Assembly: GCA_963841845.1 (NCBI GenBank) | Contig: CAWJEG010000012.1 | Coordinates: forward strand, 62,001 to 126,000 | Reading direction: 5' to 3' | DNA: 64,000 nucleotides | From: CAVVGZ01 sp963841845 | GTDB taxonomy: Bacteria > Chloroflexota > Anaerolineae > Anaerolineales > Anaerolineaceae | In this document: positions 36,066 through 43,921 of the stretch, in pieces | Position numbering within the stretch: position 1 is the stretch's first letter | Layout: each line of letters starts with the position of its first letter | Position numbers and translations under genes: made by a program | The notes under the pieces: model-generated | The model's input: the letters and a program-made list of their open reading frames with translations, nothing else | The model's database searches: none | Told to the model about the DNA's origin: nothing

Positions 36066-37454
36066 ATGGACACGAACATTCGGTTAGCCTTAAGATTTCT
36101 AATTTTTATGGTGCTCCTCCTCCTGGTTGCCTGTGTCCCTTCACCGGGTGACTTGCCACCCGACCAGATTGAACCAACCAGCATACCTTACGAGACAGTC
36201 CCCGCTGCTGCAGCGATCCCTGGAACCGTCCAATCATCCGTGTATCCAAATGGTCAGATAGAAACCGTTCAACCTGAGGCTGGTAATGACCAGATCCTGG
36301 GTATTCCAACTCTCGCTCCAACTGCTACCCCAGGCATAATCTCCAATGTGGTGGAGCAGGTTGTTGAAGCAACCAGCCTTGAAGAGACCCGTTTCTTTGG
36401 ATTATATGCTGCAGATTGGATTAACCTGGCAATCTCTTTTCTCCTGGTATTTCTCACTCTAACTTTGATCGCCAGGGTGATTTTCTCCATCTTAAGAAAA
36501 ATGACCAGACGCACCTCTTCTCCGTACGACGAAATATACCTTGAATCGATTAAACCCTACCTGCGCTGGTTGTTTGGTTTAATCATCCTGTATATAGCCA
36601 CTGAGCGGTTACAGTTCTTGAGTCCAGAATTAAAGCAATGGTTAGGCCAATTCTATTTTGTGTTTATCGTTGTCCTGATCGTCATTGGTTTATGGAAACT
36701 TGTTGATACGTTCTCTTTGTGGTACCAGGAGAAAGTGAAGGAGAGGGGGGTGGTGGATAGGGGCGGCAAAGAAGCTGTCCTGCTCCTTGGCGAGCGCACC
36801 ATCCGCGCTTTGATTGTGCTGGTTGGCCTGATCGTAATCCTCGATCACATTGGATTTAACATTTCGGCACTGCTGACCGCAATTGGGATTGGCGGTTTGG
36901 CGCTTTCACTGGCTGCCCAGGACACCATCGCCAATATGATCAGTGGGGTAATCATCCTGATCGACCAGCCTTTCCGCGCTGGAGACCGCATTGAAATTCA
37001 GGAGCTGAATACCTGGGGTGATGTGGTAAGTATTGGCTTGCGCAGCACCCGCATCCGCACCCTGGATAACCGGTTGGTTATTGTACCAAACTCAAGCATC
37101 AGCAATAACCAGGTTGTCAACTATACTTATCCGGACCCGCGCTATCGCATCCAAACAGAGATCGGTGTAGCATACGGGACGGATCTGCGCCTTGTGCGAG
37201 AGGTGATTTCTTCATCTTTGCAAGGAGTCGAGGGTGTCATCCAGGACAGGCCGGTAGATGTCCTGTTCCTGGAATTTGGCGATTCGGAGATGAGCTTACG
37301 TGTACGCTGGTGGATTGAATCCTACATCGATGCCCGCCGCAGTACCGACCGGGTTAATGAAACCATTTATTATGCTCTTGAGCAGGCAGGAATCGTCATG
37401 CCAAATCCAATCATGACTGTTGAGATAAAAGAAAAGGGTCTCGAAAAAGGTTGA
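36066..37454 (+). CDS. MscS-type mechanosensitive channel with lipoprotein-like N-terminus
   Basis: Small-conductance mechanosensitive channel, releasing solutes on hypo-osmotic shock. The C-terminal half has the pore helix AIGIGGLALSLAAQDTIANMISG and the beta-domain pattern VPNSSISNNQVVNY. Residues 1-23 read MDTNIRLALRFLIFMVLLLL and then VAC, a possible lipoprotein signal with Cys23, followed by a Pro-rich linker of about 70 residues. Extra helices precede the pore. 462 residues. The start at 36066 is chosen because it gives the clean signal; the frame is open further upstream. Confidence 0.92.
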   Translation: MDTNIRLALRFLIFMVLLLLVACVPSPGDLPPDQIEPTSIPYETVPAAAAIPGTVQSSVYPNGQIETVQPEAGNDQILGIPTLAPTATPGIISNVVEQVVEATSLEETRFFGLYAADWINLAISFLLVFLTLTLIARVIFSILRKMTRRTSSPYDEIYLESIKPYLRWLFGLIILYIATERLQFLSPELKQWLGQFYFVFIVVLIVIGLWKLVDTFSLWYQEKVKERGVVDRGGKEAVLLLGERTIRALIVLVGLIVILDHIGFNISALLTAIGIGGLALSLAAQDTIANMISGVIILIDQPFRAGDRIEIQELNTWGDVVSIGLRSTRIRTLDNRLVIVPNSSISNNQVVNYTYPDPRYRIQTEIGVAYGTDLRLVREVISSSLQGVEGVIQDRPVDVLFLEFGDSEMSLRVRWWIESYIDARRSTDRVNETIYYALEQAGIVMPNPIMTVEIKEKGLEKG

Positions 37455-37521
37455 AAGTTTTCGACAAGGTAAAGCTGTACAAAAGCATTGGCCGGATACA
37501 TCTGAGGAAAGTGTTGGCACA

Positions 37522-38151
37522 ATGGTTGGCGCTGCATTGGCTCTTTTAGCCTTTCTATTTGCTTTTGTCACCAGTATTGCGATAGGCAGATTCAATGAAA
37601 GGAGACAATTGGTGATCCTGGAGGCAAATGCCATTGGTACCACATACCTGCGGGCAGGTTACCTGGCAGAACCTTATGGGTTGGAATCCCGCCAATTATT
37701 GCACGAATATCTTAACTTGAGGCTGGATGCATTGAATTCGGTATTGAGAGAAGCTGCCATTGAACACTCGGAACAGATTCACGATGAGTTGTGGATTCGT
37801 GCAGAAAAAATTGCAAAGGCAAACGATGGTCCAACTACCACCCTGTATATTTCCGCATTGAATGAAGTTATCGACCTGCATACCGAACGACTTAATGAAG
37901 AGTTGGGTTTCCGGGTGCCTCCAACTATGGTTTACGGTCTTTATATCGTTGCTATAATGACCATGATACTGGTTGGATTGCATGATAGCTACAAAGAAAA
38001 GCGCAACCTGGTTGCCCTGATTTTGATGGTATTAATTATCTCAGTGGTTTTTCTAATTATCTACGATTTGGACAGGTCGAATATGGGCCTCCTTCGGACC
38101 CCGCAAATAGCCTTGATCGATCTCCAGCAAAGGTTAATTTCAACTCCTTGA
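37522..38151 (+). CDS. DUF4239-like membrane protein, 5' end possibly missing
   Basis: 209 residues: a membrane helix at the start (ALALLAFLFAFVTSIAIG), RRQLVILEANAIGTTYLRAGYL, a helical soluble part, and two C-terminal helices (YGLYIVAIMTMILVGLHD, LVALILMVLIISVVFLIIYDL). The pattern EANAIGTTYLRA is typical of DUF4239. Related proteins usually have a further N-terminal helix. Here the frame stays open upstream of the ATG back to a stop in the end of mscS, encoding a stretch with KHWPDTSEESVG that fits the family, but it has no start codon. Truncation or a missed frameshift is therefore possible. Confidence 0.7.
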   Translation: MVGAALALLAFLFAFVTSIAIGRFNERRQLVILEANAIGTTYLRAGYLAEPYGLESRQLLHEYLNLRLDALNSVLREAAIEHSEQIHDELWIRAEKIAKANDGPTTTLYISALNEVIDLHTERLNEELGFRVPPTMVYGLYIVAIMTMILVGLHDSYKEKRNLVALILMVLIISVVFLIIYDLDRSNMGLLRTPQIALIDLQQRLISTP

Positions 38152-38656
38152 AATATTGGTTGAATCTCACGGACAGGCTGGTTTAAATCCGGTTTGCCCA
38201 GGCTGAATCCTGATGAGTAACCTGGTCGCTGGTAAGCGAGTGGGGGATTTCTTCATAGAAAAATTACTTGTCCAGGAGGTTGCATTTCCCCACACCAGGA
38301 ATGGTTAGTGGTATTGCGAAACCCCAAATTGGCTTGCACATATCGCATTTCTGGTTTTTCCTTCTGGTCTTATTCAAAATCCATAACATCCCATTTTTCG
38401 ATTCCTAATTTCACCCGCTTGATGAGACTTGTTCGTCTTCAATCAGATTGAATGAAAGGATATTCACCCATTTAATTTCTTAAATTCTGGTTGCGATACC
38501 AGCCTCAAGAAATTTTTGCATCATTCTTTTGTATAGCACGTTGATTTATAGAAAATATGTTGGATTCGCAAATAGTGCAAATAGGTTGGTGAATGAGGTA
38601 GAATTAGGGGGAATGTATATCCTTACAAAATTTATCCCATAACATCGGAGGTTCCC
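38152..38656. other. Intergenic region, no recognised gene
   Basis: About 500 bases without a convincing ORF or RNA. Only small hairpins such as CGCT-GGTA-AGCG are seen. The right end should hold the promoter of the DUF4870 gene, but no clear -35/-10 pair was found. Confidence 0.4.
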
Positions 38657-38998
38657 ATGAACGAAGGACAACCAGCCGTCCAGCAAATAGAGAGCACGAG
38701 CGATGACCGCTTATGGGCATTACTGGCCTACTTGTTTACCCCAATTATCCCGATTATTCTGATGTTTATTGAGAGTAAAAAAGACCGGCCTTTCATAAAA
38801 TATCACAATATCCATGCTCTTGTGCTTGGTATAGCAGCGTTAGTCATAAACATGGCCCTGGGTGTGGTACTGATCGGAATCTGTACGTCTATTCTAACGC
38901 TGGGGCTATTTATTTACCTTGGCATTAAGGCATATCAAGGCAATATATTTGAAATCCCGGTAGTTACAAACTTTGTAAAAAACCAGGGCTGGATATAG
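38657..38998 (+). CDS. DUF4870 membrane protein
   Basis: 113 residues. The opening DDRLWALLAYLFTPIIPIIL and the following KDRPFIKYHNIHALVLGI are typical of DUF4870 (small Tic20-like four-helix membrane proteins). Four hydrophobic segments. The start ATG follows ATCGGAGG. A stand-alone gene. Function in bacteria is unknown. Confidence 0.85.
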   Translation: MNEGQPAVQQIESTSDDRLWALLAYLFTPIIPIILMFIESKKDRPFIKYHNIHALVLGIAALVINMALGVVLIGICTSILTLGLFIYLGIKAYQGNIFEIPVVTNFVKNQGWI

Positions 38999-39561
38999 TT
39001 CAATTACCCGAGAGATATTAATTGGTTTTTAGGATATCCTCAGCTAATTTAATCATTCGGGCTCGACAAATTGGTTGTTAAACAATACTTTGTTTACACT
39101 TCAATTTGCATTTAATTCATCCCGGGTGCATCGTTTTAAAATTCGGCAATTTGAAATCGTAATAATCCGCTGGACATTTGGATATGTAAGAATCTGAAGG
39201 CAATGGCATGACTATTTCAATTTTTCATCAAATGTTCAAAATTGTTCTGGCTTAACAATTCGGTCGGAGCATCAATATATCTGGAGATGCCATAACTGAT
39301 CGGTCAATTGCTATGAGCTTTCATTATTCGGGACCAATCCTTTTGCCCCATTCCTCAACAAATTATCATTATCCTGCGGCATCTGATTTATAAATTTTGC
39401 ACTCCGGCAATTTTCAGCGCCGATATCATTTCTTCATCGGATGCATTGAGGTTTCCATACCGGAAATTGACTTTTATTGACCCGGAAAGTAATAATGGTT
39501 CCCGGCTTAGCACCCCGTGAAGGGTCTAAAGTTTCGTAGACCATTAAATGATTGGTTCTCA
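38999..39561. other. Intergenic region, no recognised gene
   Basis: About 560 AT-rich bases between converging genes. A perfect GGATATCC palindrome and several weak hairpins occur, but no strong terminator, ORF or RNA gene was recognised. Confidence 0.4.
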
Positions 39562-39822
39562 TTATCTTAAAAACCATACCCGAATCCTGTAAATAATCCA
39601 GAGGATTAAGAATCCTGAAGATAGTATTACCAGGACTGGGATGATCCTTGATAAATCCGCCCTGTTTTCCAATAACACACCGGGGGGATTTATTAATTGG
39701 TAGTGGACACGCCTGATAAATTCAGGGTCTGGTTGGACTGGATTCAGCCGATGACTTAACTGTTCTTCAATTTCCAGTAACGGATCCACCTGCGTTTGTA
39801 ATTCTTTTTTAATCCTCGCCAT
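39562..39822 (-). CDS. Small membrane protein behind an ECF sigma gene (possible anti-sigma)
   Basis: 86 residues: a charged N-terminal part (about 65 residues, helical) and one C-terminal membrane helix (LSRIIPVLVILSSGFLILWII) with a basic end. A good SD (CCGGAG) precedes the ATG. It starts 20 bases behind the ECF sigma factor gene, the usual place for an anti-sigma factor. No zinc-binding HxxxCxxC motif is present, so if it is an anti-sigma it is not the classic ZAS type. Confidence 0.65.
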   Translation of the reverse strand: MARIKKELQTQVDPLLEIEEQLSHRLNPVQPDPEFIRRVHYQLINPPGVLLENRADLSRIIPVLVILSSGFLILWIIYRIRVWFLR

Positions 39823-39842
39823 TTTTTCTCCGGAGGGTTATA

Positions 39843-40388
39843 TTATGTGATTTCTAAATTATCCCGCAAAGCAAGTAATGTGCGATGATACAAACTCTTT
39901 ATCGCCCCTTCGCTTCTTCCTGTAACTGATGCAATCTCGGCATTTGACATTCTATCCAGGAATTTAAGCAATATCACTTCCTGACGATCCATTGGCAAAT
40001 TCCTGATTGCCTTTAAGAGCTTTTCCCTCTCCTGGCTGTTCTCCAGGGCTGTTTCAGGAATGTCGGATTTTGAACGTAGTTCTATATGCTCTTCAAGCGG
40101 CACTTCCTTTCGGCGGCTTCTATCTCTATGCCAGTTTGCCACAAGGTTATGCGCAATCCGATACAGCCATGCAGAGAATGGAACACCTAAATTTTTGTAA
40201 CTGCCAATATGGTTAATTGCCCGATAAAAGACACGGGCTGTTAAATCTTCAGCATCTTTTGGATTGCCTGTGCGGTAATAAATATAGTTATAAATCCTGC
40301 CAACATAACGTTCATAAAGAATGCCAAAAGCATCTTTATCGCCGCCTTTCGCCATGGATAACGCAAGATCATCCGAAATATCGTTCAA
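39843..40388 (-). CDS. ECF-type RNA polymerase sigma factor (sigma-70 family)
   Basis: 181 residues with region 2 (DAFGILYERYVGRIYNYIYY, DAEDLTARVFYRAI, WLYRIAHNLVANWHRD) and region 4 (LPMDRQEVILLKFLDRMSNA, then GRSEGAIKSLYHRTLLALRD). The TTG start at 40388 follows AAGGA; an ATG lies 11 codons later. It directs polymerase to a set of stress or envelope promoters. Located in the middle of an operon between a membrane-bound subtilase and a small membrane protein, with 16 and 20 base gaps. Confidence 0.93.
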   Translation of the reverse strand: MNDISDDLALSMAKGGDKDAFGILYERYVGRIYNYIYYRTGNPKDAEDLTARVFYRAINHIGSYKNLGVPFSAWLYRIAHNLVANWHRDRSRRKEVPLEEHIELRSKSDIPETALENSQEREKLLKAIRNLPMDRQEVILLKFLDRMSNAEIASVTGRSEGAIKSLYHRTLLALRDNLEIT

Positions 40389-40404
40389 TTACTTAGTCCT
40401 TGAA

Positions 40405-42807
40405 TCACTCACTTCCTTTTATGGCTATATTCAATGCTTCTATGGCATTAACTACCCCATAACCAACGGCATTATTCGGAACCTGTTGACTGTCAACACA
40501 TCCGGGGTAAGTACCGCTATACTGTGAGGCGGATCGGTTTAGGATCTCCTCGGTTTTATTAATATCTCCTATCAAATCTGGTTTGCCAGACCAAAGCAAG
40601 GCTACCACTCCGGCAACATGCGGTCCAGCCATAGAAGTACCACTGGCTGTTTGGTAAGTATTATTTGGATATGCAGACAGGATGTCCACGCCGGGAGCCG
40701 TAATATCTGGTTTTGTGTTATTGCTGCCATCTACTAGGACTGGCCCTATACTTGAAAATGGGGCTAAATCCCCAGCCTGGGTGATTGCACCAACAGAATA
40801 AACCGAATCATATAATGCTATTGGATCCTTTACCGTTCCGCACGTGCCATTTCCGGAATTCCCTGCCGAAGCAACAACAAAAATTCCCGCTGAACGAAGT
40901 GCCTCAACAGCATCAGACAATGAATCCGGTTCGCAGCCTTCTGTTTCCGGGCATCCCCAGGAATTATTCATGATATGGGCTCCAAGCTCCGGCTTTCCAT
41001 CCATAAATGGATCACCACCAATTGGGAAAGGTGCAAGCATAAACTGCATACAATCAAGATAAAAAGCTGGATTCCCCAGATTCCTGGCGAGGTTTACACA
41101 CCCTATCCATTTCGCCTCCGGGGCAATCCCCACATCTTTGCCCACGATGGTACCCAGTGTGTGTGTACCGTGTCCGCCAATATCCACCGGGGCACCAGAT
41201 GCATACCATGGGTCATACCAATTATAATTATTATCTCCATTGCTTCCCCGGTAGCTGTTCGCCAACTCTGGATGTCCCATCTGAACACCGCTGTCAGATT
41301 GACCGATTACAATACCCTGACCACGGTATCCTTGTTGCCATACCTGATCGGCTCCAATTAGCTCGAGGTTCCACAATAACCCTTCAGGCTTGCTGGCACT
41401 TCCGGATACCGCAGGAATCATTTCCGGAAGCGGTCTGAGAATCGGGTTGGCTAACACAGTATCAACATCCGGCCGGGTACTTAGCCAAAGCCTGACCAAT
41501 GGTCCCCCATCTACCTCCATCGAGTTCACCAGGTAATAGGAGGTATGAGAGATCCTTAAACGATCAAGCTTGCCGGTTAACTCCATCTGGGACTGGTTTG
41601 CTGTTTGGATTAATTCATTATAAACATACTGGCGTCTTTCATTATAATTTTCGATCTGGTACGCCTGATATAAATCAGCCTGTTCCTTGAAAATTACAAA
41701 AAGTCTCTCCCCATGAAAACCAACCTGATCCCCAAAAAAGTAAATTGCCACAAGACCAACCCAGGTCAGGATTGCAACCCACCTGGTGGATTTTTGGGAT
41801 GTTAGTAAAGATTCAACCTTTGACCTGAAAATTAGGAGGATAATGGACAAAATAAGTGCAATTATTACGGTCCACCCGACAGCTCGTAATGCCCAGGCAA
41901 ACAATTCACCCGGAGATGAGGCAATTACAAGCATCAGTTCATCGGCGTCGAACCAGACCAATGTCCATGCAGTTAATAAACCAATGAAAAGAGCCGGGGG
42001 AATCCGGTTATATGGAGAATTCGCGGTAATTCCATATCGGGAGAGAAAAATAAATAGTATCGAGAAAAAGGGGACGGTAAAGGATAATAACCACTGGTTA
42101 CCATTCTGGCCAATGCCAGTAATCATAATAAGGCTGACAAGAAATGCAACCAACGGCGGAAGAAGATAGCCGGAGGAATATACACCTTGATCCTGATTAG
42201 GAATTGCAAACTCCAAAACGAGCTGGGTGAAAATGCATCCAAATAATACACCCACAACAAGTGCCAGGATTGTGTCAACAGGAGACCCTAATGCACCAAA
42301 GAGAACCCAGGGAATTCCAGCCAGCCCGGCCATTGTCAATGTTAATACCCACCCTTTATCTTCCCATAAGGAATTAGTTGTAAGTCCTGATCCGGACTGC
42401 GGTTTTCTTAGAAATTTTAATAATAATAAGAATCCACTGAATAGGAAGACTTGAGCAATTTGTAAGGCCAATGATTCCGTAATTAAGAAAAATCGGGAAG
42501 ATGAGGTAAGCACAACAAAAAAGCCTGCCAATCCCCAGGCTATTACAAGGTATTTCATTTGTTCGTTCTTAACCAAGAAATAAATCAATAGCGCCGGAAA
42601 TAATTGGGAAAATCCGAATGCCAGGACAATTGCCCACCGATAATCTTGTCCTGAAATCGAGCCTTCAAATATAGCTTGTTCTATGAACCATGTCGTAATT
42701 TGGGTTACAATAGAAGTGCTTATGATCCAGATGGCCACTAATACAATCAGGACGGTTGATCCACAGCCAATGGATCGATTTTTTTTTGAATCCATTTCAA
42801 TTCCCAT
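40405..42807 (-). CDS. Polytopic membrane subtilase (S8 serine protease with about 10 N-terminal membrane helices)
   Basis: 800 residues from ATG 42807 (TTG 42813 and ATG 42795 are also in frame). The first 370 residues are mostly membrane helices. The S8 domain follows: Asp in VIGQSDSGVQMGHPEL, His in GGHGTHTLGTIVG, the oxyanion Asn in MNNSWGCPE, and Ser in ASGTSMAGPHVAGVVALLW. All three catalytic residues are present, so it should be active and most likely faces the cell exterior. A long membrane domain on a subtilase is rare. It is the first gene of an operon with the ECF sigma factor. Confidence 0.9.
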   Translation of the reverse strand: MGIEMDSKKNRSIGCGSTVLIVLVAIWIISTSIVTQITTWFIEQAIFEGSISGQDYRWAIVLAFGFSQLFPALLIYFLVKNEQMKYLVIAWGLAGFFVVLTSSSRFFLITESLALQIAQVFLFSGFLLLLKFLRKPQSGSGLTTNSLWEDKGWVLTLTMAGLAGIPWVLFGALGSPVDTILALVVGVLFGCIFTQLVLEFAIPNQDQGVYSSGYLLPPLVAFLVSLIMITGIGQNGNQWLLSFTVPFFSILFIFLSRYGITANSPYNRIPPALFIGLLTAWTLVWFDADELMLVIASSPGELFAWALRAVGWTVIIALILSIILLIFRSKVESLLTSQKSTRWVAILTWVGLVAIYFFGDQVGFHGERLFVIFKEQADLYQAYQIENYNERRQYVYNELIQTANQSQMELTGKLDRLRISHTSYYLVNSMEVDGGPLVRLWLSTRPDVDTVLANPILRPLPEMIPAVSGSASKPEGLLWNLELIGADQVWQQGYRGQGIVIGQSDSGVQMGHPELANSYRGSNGDNNYNWYDPWYASGAPVDIGGHGTHTLGTIVGKDVGIAPEAKWIGCVNLARNLGNPAFYLDCMQFMLAPFPIGGDPFMDGKPELGAHIMNNSWGCPETEGCEPDSLSDAVEALRSAGIFVVASAGNSGNGTCGTVKDPIALYDSVYSVGAITQAGDLAPFSSIGPVLVDGSNNTKPDITAPGVDILSAYPNNTYQTASGTSMAGPHVAGVVALLWSGKPDLIGDINKTEEILNRSASQYSGTYPGCVDSQQVPNNAVGYGVVNAIEALNIAIKGSE

Positions 42808-42930
42808 TATCAAATATCAATCCATTCATGGTGAAAGATCGAAATAAGAATCCTCTGGGTTTTTATTACAAAAACCAACCAGATTATAACCCACACCAAA
42901 AACATAGGAAGAACGGAGCACAGGTCAATA

Positions 42931-43752
42931 TTGAAAGAATATACCATAAACACAGATGATGGTCTGGCCTTATATTCCCAAATCTGGGACACAAACCCGC
43001 CCGCAAAAGCCATCATTGCATTAATTCATGGATTGGGGGAACATTCCGGCCGGTACAATGATCTTGCTATGTTCCTCAATCGCCAAAATATTTCCGTCGC
43101 CGGGCTTGATTTGCGGGGGCATGGAATGTCAGAAGGAATCAGGGGACACTCACCCTCCTATGACGTACTCATGGATGATATTCACTCCTTTCTGCAGTTA
43201 TTAAACTACGAATTTTCCGGAATACCCGTATTCTTGATGGGTCACAGCCTTGGCGGGAACCTCGTCCTTTACTACCTGAATAAAAGACAACCGGTGGCGA
43301 GAGCAATTATTTCCGCTCCATTATTAGCTCTTCCCGAAGGACCTGGTTTTTTCAAGAAATTGGTTGGAGATCTGCTTTACAATTGGCTGCCTGAATTTAG
43401 CATGGCATCCGGGCTAGATGCAGCCAAATTATCACGCGACATCAATATTGTTAAGGCATATAAAGATGACCCATTAGTCCATGATAGAATCTCCGCCCGC
43501 TTGGGGATCGACTTCTTGCGGTATGGAGAGTGGCTGCAATCCCAAATCATCCCAATTGGTATTCAAACCCTGATCATGCAGGGCAGCGCAGACATGATTG
43601 TTGATCCACTTGCGGTCCGTAAATTTATAAAGAATCAAAATGGAAATATTACCTATAAAGAATGGACGGGTTACTACCATGAACTCCACAATGAGCCGGC
43701 TAAAGCGGATGTCTACACCTATCTGGCTCAATGGATTTCAAATCACCTTTAA
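42931..43752 (+). CDS. Alpha/beta hydrolase, monoacylglycerol-lipase-like (serine aminopeptidase S33 family)
   Basis: 273 residues. The start codon is TTG at 42931 (no ATG fits better). The nucleophile elbow GHSLGGNLVLYYL, oxyanion LIHGLGEHSGRY, and a C-terminal Asp/His pair (MQGSADMIVDP, YYHELHNE) complete a catalytic triad. The sequence pattern ALIHGLGEHSGRY resembles monoglyceride lipases and lysophospholipases. No signal peptide. It starts opposite the subtilase gene, with a shared upstream region of about 120 bases. Confidence 0.9.
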   Translation: MKEYTINTDDGLALYSQIWDTNPPAKAIIALIHGLGEHSGRYNDLAMFLNRQNISVAGLDLRGHGMSEGIRGHSPSYDVLMDDIHSFLQLLNYEFSGIPVFLMGHSLGGNLVLYYLNKRQPVARAIISAPLLALPEGPGFFKKLVGDLLYNWLPEFSMASGLDAAKLSRDINIVKAYKDDPLVHDRISARLGIDFLRYGEWLQSQIIPIGIQTLIMQGSADMIVDPLAVRKFIKNQNGNITYKEWTGYYHELHNEPAKADVYTYLAQWISNHL

Positions 43753-43775
43753 ATACCCTGTAATCTTTCCGCTGC

Positions 43776-43804
43776 TTGACCCTGTTATCATGGGGGACTA
43801 GAAT
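43776..43804 (+). promoter_or_regulatory. Promoter of the SHMT-GcvT fusion gene
   Basis: TTGACC (43776-43781), 17-base spacer, TAGAAT (43799-43804): a good sigma-A-type promoter. The leader to the ATG at 43922 is about 110 bases. Confidence 0.6.
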
Positions 43805-43827
43805 TATTAAAGAGCAGAAAATGTTTT

Positions 43828-43841
43828 CCGGGTATACCCGG
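43828..43841. repeat. Perfect 14-base palindrome in the SHMT-GcvT leader
   Basis: CCGGGTATACCCGG lies about 25 bases behind the -10 element. It may be an operator for a dimeric regulator or an RNA hairpin. No known consensus is claimed. Confidence 0.6.
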
Positions 43842-43921
43842 GGAATAGTTGAAGATAAAACCAAGTCTGTGTTTTTTAGAAATATCAAAAAATTATAAAT
43901 ACCTCTAAAGGAGCAAACCCA

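Noticed and set aside
43805..43921. Glycine riboswitch before the SHMT-GcvT fusion
   Set aside because: The leader is only about 110 bases and shows no aptamer-like stems apart from one small palindrome.
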